Shown here: positions 55,424 to 64,000 of the stretch, piece after piece | Layout: each line of letters starts with the position of its first letter | How positions within the stretch are numbered: the first letter of the stretch is position 1 | Origin: Psychrosphaera sp. F3M07 | GTDB taxonomy: Bacteria > Pseudomonadota > Gammaproteobacteria > Enterobacterales > Alteromonadaceae | NCBI RefSeq assembly: GCF_018860345.1 | Contig: NZ_JAHKPJ010000004.1 | Location: 174,536-238,535, forward strand | Reading direction: 5' to 3' | DNA: 64,000 nucleotides | Program-made: the position numbers and the translations under genes | Notes under the pieces: model-generated | The model's input: only the letters and a program-made list of their open reading frames with translations | The model's database searches: none | What the model was told of the DNA's origin: nothing

Positions 55424-56920
55424 ATGGTAACAGTAGGTATTGATTACGGAACATCTAACTCCGAAGTGGTTTTATTTGATGGTAAAGAACATCATTATAT
55501 TGAGTTAGACAAAGACTCTAAAACCCCGTTTAAGATCCGTTCTTCGGTTTTTATTTATTATGAAGATGACTTACCTTTACCTCCAGTTGAAGTGATTGAA
55601 GATAAAGTTCAGTTTTTAAAAAGAGCGATTACTGCGCAGTTAGATAAAGCCAAAGATAAGTATGAAGAAGCTAAAACGCCAGTAGATCAACGTCGTTACT
55701 TAAAACAAATCGACACGTTAAGAGCTGAATTCCATAATACGCCAGCGTTACAGCGTAAAGCGATTAATCAATTACTAAAAAATCAGTCAGTGGACGACTT
55801 ACCGCTGCATAAAATGGTTGAAACCGGTACTTTCTTATTTGGTGAAGCTGGCTTTAAGCAATACTTAAAAACACCTGAAAAAGGACGTTTAATATATTCA
55901 CCAAAAAACTTCTTAGGTGCGAATTTATTATCAGGTCAAAAAGACGCTTTTGTTGGTTTGATCGCTAAACAATTGGCTTTCTTTAAAGAAGCCACAGAAG
56001 CCCAATTAGGGAAAGAAGTAAAAGGCGCTGTTATCGGCCGTCCAGTTAAATACCACGGCACGCGTGGCGAAGATGGTAACTCTCAAGCCATCACTATAAT
56101 GAAAGAAGCGGCAAAATTAGCTGGTTTCGAAAAAATAGATTTTTTAGAAGAACCTATTGCTGCGGCATATCGAATTGAACAAAATCTAAATGAAGAAAAA
56201 GTAGCACTGGTTATCGACATCGGTGGTGGTACAACAGATGTATGTTGTATTCGTTTAGGAACACAAAAGCAACATGAGTACGACAGACAGCAAGATGTTC
56301 TGTCAGTGACGGGAACACGTCTTGGTGGTATGGAGTGTGACAAAAATCTAATCCTTAAATGCATTGCTCCTGCAATGGGATTAGGGACAGAAACCACAAA
56401 TGGTATTCCTATCCCTCCGTTATATTACAACGACATGGTGGCGGTAGATGATATTCCACGTCTAAATAAGTTTTTTACTGACGAGACTGGCTTAGAGATA
56501 GCTCAAACGATATCGATTGCTAAAGAACCTAAAAAGTTGGAAAAATTATTAATCGTTCAAGAAGAGAAACAATCCGCTCGTTTGGTTAACTCTTCAAGAA
56601 TGGCAAAAGAAATGTTGTCTGAGAAGAATCACATTGTTTTACCGTTAAAGTACATAGAGCCTGATTTTAATGTTGAGCTAACGGAAGATGATTTGAAACG
56701 TTCAATGATAGGTTGGATGTCACGTGTAAGAGCATTAGTGAACGAATGTTTAGCTAAGAGTAGTCAAAAACCTGATATCTTATTTTTAACCGGTGGCATG
56801 AGCTTGTCACCTGTGGTTCAAAAAGATATTAAAGCTATGTTGCCTGACATTCCAATTGTTACGGCTGATGCATTTAAGTCAATTTCTGAAGGTTTGAGTA
56901 TTCAAGCCAATAAACTGTAA
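55424..56920 (+). CDS. yegD: Hsp70-like protein YegD
   Basis: 498 aa actin/Hsp70 ATPase-fold protein. N-terminal VGIDYGTSNSEVVLFDG (phosphate 1), FLEEPIAAAYRIEQ and VIDIGGGTTDVCCIRLG (phosphate 2), and LFLTGGMSLSPVVQ (adenosine). A charged insertion occurs at about 75-110. It lacks the DnaK substrate-binding domain, as in E. coli YegD (450 aa). The client or role is unknown. Confidence 0.88.
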   Translation: MVTVGIDYGTSNSEVVLFDGKEHHYIELDKDSKTPFKIRSSVFIYYEDDLPLPPVEVIEDKVQFLKRAITAQLDKAKDKYEEAKTPVDQRRYLKQIDTLRAEFHNTPALQRKAINQLLKNQSVDDLPLHKMVETGTFLFGEAGFKQYLKTPEKGRLIYSPKNFLGANLLSGQKDAFVGLIAKQLAFFKEATEAQLGKEVKGAVIGRPVKYHGTRGEDGNSQAITIMKEAAKLAGFEKIDFLEEPIAAAYRIEQNLNEEKVALVIDIGGGTTDVCCIRLGTQKQHEYDRQQDVLSVTGTRLGGMECDKNLILKCIAPAMGLGTETTNGIPIPPLYYNDMVAVDDIPRLNKFFTDETGLEIAQTISIAKEPKKLEKLLIVQEEKQSARLVNSSRMAKEMLSEKNHIVLPLKYIEPDFNVELTEDDLKRSMIGWMSRVRALVNECLAKSSQKPDILFLTGGMSLSPVVQKDIKAMLPDIPIVTADAFKSISEGLSIQANKL

Positions 56921-56935
56921 TCTCCCCTTTCTACA

Positions 56936-56971
56936 ACAGTTCTAGCCTAAAATAGGTTAGAACTGTATTTT
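56936..56971 (+). terminator. Terminator after yegD
   Basis: The stem ACAGTTCTAGCCT / AGGTTAGAACTGT (13 bp with one G-T pair) is followed by ATTTTA, 16 bp after the stop. Confidence 0.8.
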
Positions 56972-57079
56972 ACTCTCCTTATTCTACCGATATATTTAAT
57001 CTCACGCGTCACGACACTTAATTATGATTAAGACCAAGCGTTATTGCAGTTTGAATAGCTATTTAGTCAACTGCCTTAG

Positions 57080-57089
57080 TGGTTAACCA
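57080..57089. promoter_or_regulatory. Candidate GntR/FadR operator upstream of SDR
   Basis: TGGTTAACCA, a perfect 10-bp palindrome, lies just before a TTGACA hexamer in the SDR promoter region. The near-identical TGGTTAACCG occurs upstream of the adjacent GntR-type regulator gene (58960-58969). Confidence 0.45.
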
Positions 57090-57226
57090 ATATCTTATAA
57101 TTGGTTGACATTTGGTGGGTTAGTGATTAGTTTCTATATTAGCTTTAGAACAATCAAAGAAGCGCGGTTCTTTTTACTTCTGAAGTTTACCTTTTAATAT
57201 TAGTTAATATAGTTCTGGAGAATAGA

Positions 57227-57976
57227 ATGTCTATGAAGGGGAAAGTAGCAATTGTAGCTGGAGGTGGACGCGATATTGGTCGTGCTTGTGCAATTGCATT
57301 AGCAGAAAAAGGCGCAAACATCGTCCTTACTTATCACTCAAGTAAAGAAACCGCACTATCCGCAGTCACTGAAATTGAAGCCTTAGGGTGTAAAGCGGTG
57401 GCAGTACAAGCTGATTTAACAGTACAAACAGGTGTTGATGCCACGGTTAAAGCGGCTTTAGAAAGCTTTGGTTCAATTGATACTTTAGTGCATGTATCTG
57501 GTGGTTTATTAGACCGCGTTAAAATTGCAGACATGTCATTAGAGCATTGGACCAATGTGATGAATGTAAACATAACGTCATTATTTATGATGACAAATGC
57601 ATGTATTCCACACATGAAAAATGGCAGTTCGATTGTCACATTTGCGTCTCAAGCTGGACGTGATGGTGGTGGCCCAGGGGCAGTAGCCTATGCAACATCA
57701 AAAGGTGCAGTGATGTCATTTACACGTGGTCTTGCAAAAGAACTAGGGGTCAATAACATACGAGTTAACAGTGTGTGCCCTGGCATGATCAGCACCGGCT
57801 TTCACGATACATTCACCAAAGATGATGTACGTAAAAATGTTGCAGGCGCTACGGCGCTCAAACGTGAAGGTACTTCACAAGAGGTGGCTAGTTTAGTTTC
57901 ATTCTTAGCAAGTGATGAATCGTCTTATATGACGGGTAACTGTGTGGATATTAACGCAGGGTTATTATTCTCTTAA
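57227..57976 (+). CDS. SDR-family oxidoreductase
   Basis: 249 aa classical short-chain dehydrogenase. Cofactor motif [13 protein letters not shown] (variant of TGxxxGIG), catalytic Ser in VTFASQAG and Tyr-Lys in YATSKGAVM, with VNSVCPGMI and the C-terminal [12 protein letters not shown]. It resembles 3-oxoacyl-ACP reductase-like and sugar-acid reductases. Convergent with a FadR-type regulator sharing a promoter palindrome, so it may reduce a uronate-derived or related catabolite; the substrate is not determinable. Confidence 0.85.
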   Translation: MSMKGKVAIVAGGGRDIGRACAIALAEKGANIVLTYHSSKETALSAVTEIEALGCKAVAVQADLTVQTGVDATVKAALESFGSIDTLVHVSGGLLDRVKIADMSLEHWTNVMNVNITSLFMMTNACIPHMKNGSSIVTFASQAGRDGGGPGAVAYATSKGAVMSFTRGLAKELGVNNIRVNSVCPGMISTGFHDTFTKDDVRKNVAGATALKREGTSQEVASLVSFLASDESSYMTGNCVDINAGLLFS

Positions 57977-58016
57977 GAGACTCAATCAGCTATTTATAAT
58001 GAGAGTGTTTGGACAT

Positions 58017-58047
58017 AAAAAAAGAAACCGTACGGTTTCTTTTTTTT
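58017..58047. terminator. Bidirectional terminator between SDR and GntR genes
   Basis: The near-perfect palindrome AAAAAAAGAAACCG / CGGTTTCTTTTTTT around TA has A- and T-runs on both sides, serving both convergent genes. Confidence 0.9.
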
Positions 58048-58083
58048 ATGCTTTGAGCAATGTAGATTATTCGTAAAAATTGT

Positions 58084-58815
58084 TTAACTAACTAAATGAC
58101 TTAACGAATATAAGTCTCTTGTTTCATTATTTTTTCTTTTTACTTCTTCTAATGCTCTTGCTTCAGTTGCATCAAATAATGCATTGATAAGGCGGTTAAA
58201 GTGTTCATGCATCGCTACTCTCGCAGCTTGGGCATCACCCGCTTTTAACGCATTATATATTTCTCTGTGTTCATCTTTACGTTTATTAACATTAGAGTTA
58301 CACACCATTCTATAAGCTTCTTTGATATTTTCTTTACTTTCTCTTAAGTGCCAAAAGTTTTGTACTGAGAATAAAATGGCATTGTTGCGAGTCGCTTTAG
58401 AGATAATTGAATGAAATTCTTTATCCGCTTCCTCTGCATTAATACCTGACTCCATCTTCACTAGACTAATATGTAACTGCTCTAGTTCTTCTTTAGTTAT
58501 GCTGCCAGCCGCAAGCGCAGCTGCTTCACCTTCAACAAGAGCGCGAGCTTGGGTTAATTCGAATGCTGAAACGAACAATTGGCTATTAGCTTCGTCAGGC
58601 TTTTCAATTACATAGACACCTGAGCTGGTTTTGACCTCAACTCGTTGGCGAACTTCTAATGCAATGATAGCTTCACGTATAGTAGGACGACTTACATCAA
58701 ATTGCTCAGCTAACACACGCTCCGGCGGTAGACGACTACCAGGAGGATAATTTCCGGAATCTATAAGTAATTCGATTTTTTCTACGATATCCCAAAACAA
58801 TCGGCGGTTTTGCAT
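58084..58815 (-). CDS. GntR-family regulator, FadR/UxuR subgroup
   Basis: 243 aa. An N-terminal winged helix (about 5-70) has PPGSRLPPERVLAEQFDVSR then PTIREAIIALE, and a C-terminal FCD all-helical ligand domain spans about 85-220 with Asp/His metal-site residues. The subgroup includes uronate and fatty-acid regulators. TGGTTAACC-type palindromes upstream of its own gene and of the convergent SDR suggest it controls both. The ligand is unknown. Confidence 0.88.
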   Translation of the reverse strand: MQNRRLFWDIVEKIELLIDSGNYPPGSRLPPERVLAEQFDVSRPTIREAIIALEVRQRVEVKTSSGVYVIEKPDEANSQLFVSAFELTQARALVEGEAAALAAGSITKEELEQLHISLVKMESGINAEEADKEFHSIISKATRNNAILFSVQNFWHLRESKENIKEAYRMVCNSNVNKRKDEHREIYNALKAGDAQAARVAMHEHFNRLINALFDATEARALEEVKRKNNETRDLYSLSHLVS

Positions 58816-58959
58816 TATAGGTCTCTTTCTCTGAATACAGCAAAAGCTGGATTAAACAATTGATATTAGTTTAGATATTATATCCTTATATCAGGTTTTT
58901 ATGAACAATCAAATTGGTTAATAAATAAGTTTTATATTGGTTTTATCTTTAGTTGAATA

Positions 58960-58969
58960 TGGTTAACCG
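58960..58969. promoter_or_regulatory. Candidate GntR/FadR operator upstream of its own gene
   Basis: TGGTTAACCG matches the SDR-promoter palindrome at nine of ten positions, 145 bp before the regulator start. A half-site-like TTGGTTAAT lies closer, at about 58914. Confidence 0.35.
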
Positions 58970-59290
58970 AAAGGGGAGCGATTTATCAATATTTGACTGG
59001 CTACTTTCGATGGAAGCTGTGTACTAAAACTCACTTTTATAGCTGTGTAGCTCACTAAACTTAACGTCGATTATTAGTCATTATGTAGTTGGTTATTAAC
59101 CTGAATTGCTAAGGCGGTGACAACTAAAAGCCTGACTTAACACGATAATATGGTTTGTTATGTTTAATTACGTCACTGTTTGAACGTTACTTAATATTGC
59201 ATCTTATAATATTAAAGAATTAATAATAAAATACGGTCCTGAACAAACAGGGTTACCTTAGCCTAAATACCACTCATATTCTTATTTGAT

Positions 59291-59333
59291 CCACCTTTAC
59301 TTAAGGAGGATTAAACCTATGCTTACAGCATAA
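59291..59333 (+). other. Hairpin-masked Shine-Dalgarno with four-codon ORF
   Basis: CCACCTT (59291-59297) can pair with AAGGAGG (59303-59309), interrupted by one A-A mismatch, across the 5-nt loop TACTT. Nine bases later comes ATG CTT ACA GCA TAA (59319-59333). The Shine-Dalgarno is stronger than that of most genes here. It may be a leader-peptide control element for pntAA or chance. Confidence 0.35.
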
Positions 59334-59667
59334 ATATTGTCGTTTATTCCTTGGACAACTCTCTTCTTTGTAACTATTTAGTTGTATTTACCCTTGTTAC
59401 ATTTAGCTGTTTTCATCTTTTACTAAAACGACATTATTGAATCACGTCTGACTTTCATCAATTTGCGCATAGGTTATAAGTAAATTTTTCTCAAAATAAT
59501 TCAAAAAAAAGTTAAGCTGATCTAATCGCAAAAAAATAGAGCTAACGAATAAGGTTAGTTTCTAATTTGGCCCACAAGGTCATGACTTTACTTAGAAATA
59601 TAAAATTCAATTGAGCAGCAGTTTATCGTGCCAGTGGGATTTTATATCTGAAATTTGAGGAGCAATT

Positions 59668-60825
59668 ATGCCGACTTTAGCTTTCCCAAAAGAAACCTTA
59701 GTAGGTGAGAAGCGCAGCGCATTGTTACCAAGCAATGTCAAAGCTTACAAACTCCTAGGCGCATCAGTCATTATTGAAACTGGTCTAGGAAAAGGTATTC
59801 ATATAACGGATGAAGAATACCAGCAGGCAGGAGCCGAAGTAATTAACAGCCGAGAAGCGTTATTAACACAAGCAGATGTGGTTTTATCAATTCATAAGTT
59901 ACCAAAAGAGGAATTAAGTTTAATCGCCAACAAAGTGGTTATTAGCTTTTTAGATCCTTTTAACAATGCAGAATATGTAGAACAACTATGCCAACATAAT
60001 GTCACTAGCTTTAGCATGGAAATGATCCCTCGTAGCACCCGTTGTCAAAAAATGGATGCGTTGAGTTCACAAGCCAGCTTAGCGGGTTATGTCATGGTCG
60101 TTAAAGGCATCGCAGAATTAAACTCTGTGTTACCTATGATGATGACCGCAGCGGGCACCATTAAACCGGCTAAAGTATTTGTTATCGGTGCGGGTGTTGC
60201 TGGTTTACAAGCTATTGCAACGGCAAAGCGATTAGGCGCAGCAGTAACCGCGTTTGATACTCGTTCTGTAGTTGCTGAGCAAGTTCAATCGTTAGGAGCT
60301 AAGTTTTTAGATATCGACTTAGGCGAAACCGGGCAAACTGCTCAAGGTTATGCCCAAGCATTAACGCCTGAACAAATGCAAATTCAGCAACAAGAACAAG
60401 CAAAATGTATTGCTGATTCAGACATAGTGATCACAACGGCTCAGTTGTTTGGTCGTAAACCTCCAGTGTTAATTAATAAAGAAACAGTGTCTTTAATGAA
60501 ACCAGGTTCTGTCATTGTTGATATGGCGGCAGAAAATGGCGGTAATGTTGAAGGTTCAGTAGCTGGAGAAACGGTAGTTGTTAACGGTGTGACTTTGGTT
60601 GGAACCGGAAACTGGTCAAACGATGTAGCTAAAAATGCCACACAAATGTATGGCAATAATGTATTTAATTTAGTCAGTGAGTTTTGGCAAAAAAGCGAAG
60701 ACGAACAAGACGCTAAATTTATCATCGATCTTGAAGATGACATTCAAGCCAATGCTGTTATCACTCACCAAGGTTTCATTTCAAATGACATGATCAAAAA
60801 CCACTTACAGAAAGGACAAGCATAA
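59668..60825 (+). CDS. pntAA: NAD(P) transhydrogenase subunit alpha part 1
   Basis: 385 aa, the soluble NAD(H)-binding domain I of proton-translocating transhydrogenase, related to alanine dehydrogenase. Motifs: PKETLVGEKRSALLPSNV, MIPRSTRCQKMDALSSQASL, VIGAGVAGLQAIATAKRLGA, and VDMAAENGGNVEGS. Ends before the membrane domain, so this is the split PntAA/PntAB type known from Rhodospirillum, not the fused E. coli PntA. GAGGAG ribosome-binding site. It overlaps pntAB by one base. Confidence 0.94.
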   Translation: MPTLAFPKETLVGEKRSALLPSNVKAYKLLGASVIIETGLGKGIHITDEEYQQAGAEVINSREALLTQADVVLSIHKLPKEELSLIANKVVISFLDPFNNAEYVEQLCQHNVTSFSMEMIPRSTRCQKMDALSSQASLAGYVMVVKGIAELNSVLPMMMTAAGTIKPAKVFVIGAGVAGLQAIATAKRLGAAVTAFDTRSVVAEQVQSLGAKFLDIDLGETGQTAQGYAQALTPEQMQIQQQEQAKCIADSDIVITTAQLFGRKPPVLINKETVSLMKPGSVIVDMAAENGGNVEGSVAGETVVVNGVTLVGTGNWSNDVAKNATQMYGNNVFNLVSEFWQKSEDEQDAKFIIDLEDDIQANAVITHQGFISNDMIKNHLQKGQA

Positions 60826-61100
60826 TGACCGCAATTTATCTGTTATTTATTTTAATGTTATCTATCTTTGTTGGTTTTGAATTAATCCGCAAAGTCCCCG
60901 CAACATTACATACGCCATTAATGTCAGGCGCTAATGCCATTTCTGGCATTACCGTTATTGGAGCTTTAGCATTGGCGGGTGGTGAATATGGACAATGGTC
61001 TACTTGGTTAGGTGCCATCGCCGTGTTTTTAGCAACGGTCAACGTAGTGGGAGGTTACTTAGTAACTGACCGTATGTTAGCCATGTTTAAGAAAAAGTAG
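60825..61100 (+). CDS. pntAB: NAD(P) transhydrogenase subunit alpha part 2
   Basis: 91 aa membrane subunit with three hydrophobic segments. It carries the conserved TPLMSGANAISGITVIGAL and FLATVNVVGGYLVTDRML segments of domain II. Lies between pntAA and pntB with one-base overlap and a 9-bp gap. Forms part of the proton channel. Confidence 0.94.
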   Translation: MTAIYLLFILMLSIFVGFELIRKVPATLHTPLMSGANAISGITVIGALALAGGEYGQWSTWLGAIAVFLATVNVVGGYLVTDRMLAMFKKK

Positions 61101-61109
61101 GGAATAATA

Positions 61110-62492
61110 ATGTTGGATTCATTTATCAATACCGCTTTATTAATAAACTTTGTTTATGTGATATCTGCTACTTTATTTATCTTTGGCCTAAAACTATTAA
61201 GTCACCCATCCACTGCAAGGAAAGGTAATTTTTTGTCGGCTTTAGCTATGTTAATCGCCGTCGTTATTACCTTGTTAGACAAACAAATCATTTCCTTTGA
61301 ACTGATTTTAGCCTCTGTTATTGCGGGATCAGCCGTTGGCCTTTTTGCCGCTAAGAAAATAGAGATGACGTCTATGCCAGAACTTGTATCTTTATTTAAT
61401 GGTATCGGTGGCTTGGCTAGCTTAGCCGTAGCGTGGGCGACAATATTAGGAGGGGGGAATTTATCGACCTTTGTATTGTTTGTTAGTTTCTTAGCATTAT
61501 TAATCGGTGCGATTACTTTTTCAGGCAGTGTGATTGCTTGGGCTAAATTAAGTGAACGCATTGTGGGCCGCCCAATTGTATTTAAAGGACAAGTGTTTGC
61601 AAATGTACTTTTAATCATTGCGATTGGAGCCTCTGCCGCGCTGTTAATCATGCAACCTGAAGTGACCAACTGGCACTATTTGGTGATTGGTTTAGCACTG
61701 TTGATGGGGGTTATGTTTGTATTGCCAATTGGTGGTGCAGATATGCCGGTGGTTATTTCATTATTAAATAGTTACTCAGGCTTAGCTGCTTGTGCCGCAG
61801 GGTTTGCATTAGAAAATAACTTATTAATAGTTGCAGGCGCATTAGTTGGGGCCAGTGGCATTATCTTAACTAATATAATGTGTAAAGCCATGAATAGGTC
61901 ATTAGTGAACGTCATAACATCTGGTTTTCAACCGGTTGTGACCTCTGACATGGTGATTGAAGGTGAAGTAAAACCTTTGTCAGCAGAAGATGCTTTTTAT
62001 GTGTTAGAAGCGGCTCAGTCTGTGTTAGTTATTCCTGGTTATGGCATGGCAGTGGCACAAGCGCAACATGCAATGAAAGAGTTGCAAGGTTTGTTAGAAG
62101 ATAACGGTGCTGAAGTGGCTTATGCTATTCATCCAGTTGCAGGACGCATGCCTGGACATATGAATGTGTTATTGGCAGAAGCGGATGTATCTTATGAGCA
62201 ATTGTTTGAAATGGATGAGATAAACCCTCGTATTGAAGGTTTTGACGTGGCAATTGTTATTGGCGCAAACGATGTAGTTAATCCTGCTGCGCGTGAAATG
62301 AAAGGCAGTCCAATTTACGGCATGCCAGTTATTAATGCGGATCTTGCTAAGAATGTTTTTGTTCTTAAGCGAGGCATGGCATCTGGTTTTGCTGGTATCG
62401 ATAATCCACTGTTCTTTAAACCCAATTGCCGTATGGTTTTTGGTGATGCAAAAGAAACGTTAAATAATATTATTCGTCAATTTGCAGACTAA
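61110..62492 (+). CDS. pntB: NAD(P) transhydrogenase subunit beta
   Basis: 460 aa. An N-terminal membrane domain (about 1-270, eight or nine segments) is followed by the NADP(H)-binding domain III: VIPGYGMAVAQAQHAMKEL, HPVAGRMPGHMNVLLAEADV, VIGANDVVNPAA, and KRGMASGFAGIDNPLFF. Couples hydride transfer from NADH to NADP+ to proton entry, supplying NADPH. Last gene of the pnt operon. Confidence 0.96.
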   Translation: MLDSFINTALLINFVYVISATLFIFGLKLLSHPSTARKGNFLSALAMLIAVVITLLDKQIISFELILASVIAGSAVGLFAAKKIEMTSMPELVSLFNGIGGLASLAVAWATILGGGNLSTFVLFVSFLALLIGAITFSGSVIAWAKLSERIVGRPIVFKGQVFANVLLIIAIGASAALLIMQPEVTNWHYLVIGLALLMGVMFVLPIGGADMPVVISLLNSYSGLAACAAGFALENNLLIVAGALVGASGIILTNIMCKAMNRSLVNVITSGFQPVVTSDMVIEGEVKPLSAEDAFYVLEAAQSVLVIPGYGMAVAQAQHAMKELQGLLEDNGAEVAYAIHPVAGRMPGHMNVLLAEADVSYEQLFEMDEINPRIEGFDVAIVIGANDVVNPAAREMKGSPIYGMPVINADLAKNVFVLKRGMASGFAGIDNPLFFKPNCRMVFGDAKETLNNIIRQFAD

Positions 62493-62508
62493 TTTTATTA
62501 TTAATATA

Positions 62509-62546
62509 AAAGCGTTAAAGGCAGGTTAAACCTCCTTTAACGCTTT
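62509..62546 (+). terminator. Terminator after pntB
   Basis: A 13-bp perfect stem AAAGCGTTAAAGG / CCTTTAACGCTTT encloses a smaller AGGTT / AACCT hairpin and is followed by CTTTTAT, 16 bp after the stop. Confidence 0.88.
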
Positions 62547-62692
62547 CTTTTATAAATGAAATATTCTAGTTAGAAACTCAAAATTGATTAAATATACTTA
62601 GCGGTAAGTTTAATGAGTTGCCAATGTAGATGAAGCTTTCATATGATTCAAACTTATAATTTTAATCAGCAATACCTTTAAACTAGCTGTTA

Positions 62693-62899
62693 TTAAGCGG
62701 CATTTGGTTCTTCAATTTTATCGGCAGTCATAATTACAGAAGAATCTGTGCTACAAAATGTGTACGGATCTACCGAATTAAAAGCAACTCGTGTCGGCTT
62801 GTCAGGTGGCGCGTTATTTTTATCTGCGGTAAACTCAGTATTCCAAAATATTAACTTTTGCCCAACAGTGTTGTATCTCCATAAAATAAAAACGAGCAT
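62693..62899 (-). CDS. Small hypothetical protein (doubtful)
   Basis: 68 aa open frame with an ATG start. It has a hydrophobic first few residues and then a polar body (FWNTEFTADKNNAPPDKPTR). No ribosome-binding site or family was recognised. It may be a real small gene, a remnant, or chance in an AT-rich gap. Confidence 0.25.
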   Translation of the reverse strand: MLVFILWRYNTVGQKLIFWNTEFTADKNNAPPDKPTRVAFNSVDPYTFCSTDSSVIMTADKIEEPNAA

Positions 62900-63021
62900 C
62901 TCTAATTAACCAATAAGAGTGAGCTTGCAGGTTGATGGGATTACTGTAATAAGTGGATTAAAAAAAATTGGCAGGCAAATACCGATGTTTGCCGTTATGC
63001 AATTAACTGAGGAAAGAATAA

Positions 63022-64000
63022 ATGTCCAAACTTACTGATATGTTGAAACCTGGGGTGGTTTTAACAGATGATGTTCAACGTTTATATGATCATGCAAGAG
63101 CAAATCAATACGCGTTACCAGCGGTAAACGTGATAGGCACAAACTCCATTAATGCAACTTTGGAAGCGGCTGCTAAAGTAAAGTCGCCAGTGATCATTCA
63201 ATTATCAAACGGCGGAGCATCATTCTTTGTAGGTAAAGGTGTGGCATTAGAAGGCCAAGACGCTGCAATCGCAGGGGCGGTAGCCGCAGCTAAATACGTT
63301 CATGCTGTTGCACATTTATATAATGTACCAGTTATTTTGCATACAGATCACGCAGCTAAAAAGCTCCTTCCATGGATAGATGGTCTTCTAGACGCAGGTG
63401 AGCAGCACTATGCCGAAACGGGTAAGCCATTATTTAGTTCTCATATGATTGATTTATCGGAAGAATCATTAGAAGAGAATATTCAAATTTGTGCTGAGTA
63501 TCTTGCTCGCATGGATAAAATCGGTATGACCTTAGAAATAGAATTGGGTTGCACGGGGGGCGAAGAAGATGGGGTTGATAACTCACATATGGACAGTTCT
63601 GAACTATATACACAGCCAGAAGATGTTGCTTATGCCTATGAACAGCTTTCTAAAATAAGCGACAAATTCATTATAGCTGCTTCGTTTGGTAATGTTCATG
63701 GTGTATATAAACCAGGTAATGTTGTACTTACGCCTGAAATATTAAAGAACTCACAAGCGTATGTTTCTGAGAAGTTTAACTTACCGCATAACAGTTTGAA
63801 TTTTGTATTTCATGGCGGATCAGGTTCTGAACCAGAAAAAATTGCCGAGTCATTAACTTACGGCGTGATTAAAATGAACATAGATACTGATACGCAATGG
63901 GCCAGTTGGCATGGTGTGTTGGAATATTACAACGATAAACAAGGTTATTTACAGGGGCAAATTGGTAACCCTGACGGTGACGATAAGCCAAATAAAAAAT
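63022..64000 (+). CDS. fbaA: Class II fructose-bisphosphate aldolase, 3' end beyond window
   Basis: 326 complete codons before the window edge; E. coli FbaA has 359 residues, so about 33 are missing. Near-identical family segments: ALPAVNVIGTNSINATLEAA, HTDHAAKKLLPWIDGLLDAG, FSSHMIDLSEES, EIELGCTGGEEDGVDNSHMD, FGNVHGVYKPGNVVLTP, NFVFHGGSGSEPEKI and KMNIDTDTQWA. Zinc-dependent cleavage of fructose-1,6-bisphosphate in glycolysis and gluconeogenesis. GAGGAAAG ribosome-binding site before the ATG at 63022. Confidence 0.95.
   Translation, partial: MSKLTDMLKPGVVLTDDVQRLYDHARANQYALPAVNVIGTNSINATLEAAAKVKSPVIIQLSNGGASFFVGKGVALEGQDAAIAGAVAAAKYVHAVAHLYNVPVILHTDHAAKKLLPWIDGLLDAGEQHYAETGKPLFSSHMIDLSEESLEENIQICAEYLARMDKIGMTLEIELGCTGGEEDGVDNSHMDSSELYTQPEDVAYAYEQLSKISDKFIIAASFGNVHGVYKPGNVVLTPEILKNSQAYVSEKFNLPHNSLNFVFHGGSGSEPEKIAESLTYGVIKMNIDTDTQWASWHGVLEYYNDKQGYLQGQIGNPDGDDKPNKK

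Larger units (their letters stand above)
56921..57226. other. Intergenic region between yegD and SDR gene
   Basis: 306 bp holding the yegD terminator, a TGGTTAACCA palindrome (57080-57089), and a TTGACA -35-like hexamer at 57105-57110 with a poor -10. No gene is supported. Confidence 0.45.
58816..59667. other. Intergenic region between GntR regulator and pntAA
   Basis: 852 bp, AT-rich, with no supported gene. It holds TGGTTAACCG (58960-58969) and, at 59291-59333, a hairpin that hides a strong AAGGAGG Shine-Dalgarno followed by a four-codon reading frame. The pntAA ribosome-binding site is at the right end. Confidence 0.45.
62493..63021. other. Intergenic region between pntB and fbaA
   Basis: 529 bp with the pntB terminator at its left end, a doubtful 68-codon minus-strand frame (62693-62899), and the fbaA promoter region and GAGGAAAG ribosome-binding site at its right end. 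Confidence 0.45.

Overview
The window looks like a chromosomal segment of a low-GC marine gammaproteobacterium of the order Alteromonadales. Support comes from the gammaproteobacterial dcw cluster order (mraZ to lpxC), a three-subunit PntAA/PntAB/PntB transhydrogenase, an FbaA-type class II aldolase closely matching the enterobacterial protein, and a GlyGly-CTERM protein-sorting tail. I cannot name the genus from sequence alone. No rRNA, tRNA, CRISPR array, prophage or insertion sequence was recognised.

Region 1 (about 1-26,900) is an unusually complete set of genes for eating or recycling peptidoglycan. It holds a MurR-like RpiR regulator; an FAD/Fe-S D-lactate dehydrogenase; an aldehyde-dehydrogenase homologue lacking its catalytic cysteine, with a LuxR-type regulator; NamZ (DUF1343 exo-muramidase); a fused MurNAc/GlcNAc kinase-MurQ etherase; a sodium:solute symporter; a lipoprotein NagZ-like GH3 enzyme; a LysA-type diaminopimelate decarboxylase divergent from an NhaC-family antiporter; a periplasmic D-Ala-D-Ala dipeptidase; a DUF1445-PxpABC-DUF4392-D-amino acid transaminase operon; a secreted serine hydrolase; AnmK; a double cupin; and a lipoprotein. 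Together these could turn MurNAc, anhydroMurNAc, GlcNAc, D-lactate, D-Ala, D-Glu and meso-DAP into central metabolites. A 17-bp C-run/G-run palindrome recurs 50-80 bp upstream of five of these transcription units and is a candidate shared operator.

Region 2 (about 27,830-31,620) has two long non-coding stretches with a diverged repeat family (two direct copies, one inverted) flanking a TPR-membrane-GGDEF diguanylate cyclase.

Region 3 (31,532-49,574) is the division and cell-wall (dcw) operon: MraZ boxes, mraZ, rsmH, ftsL, ftsI, murE, murF, mraY, murD, ftsW, murG, murC, ddl, ftsQ, ftsA, ftsZ and lpxC, with many overlapping starts and stops and a strong terminator after lpxC.

Region 4 (about 49,600-64,000) holds a tyrosine-catabolic trio (hpd, a VOC protein, a fumarylacetoacetase-like hydrolase), an Old Yellow Enzyme family oxidoreductase, an MFS transporter, a YegD-like Hsp70 protein, an SDR facing a FadR/GntR regulator with a shared palindrome in both promoters, the proton-translocating transhydrogenase operon, and the beginning of fbaA, cut by the window end.
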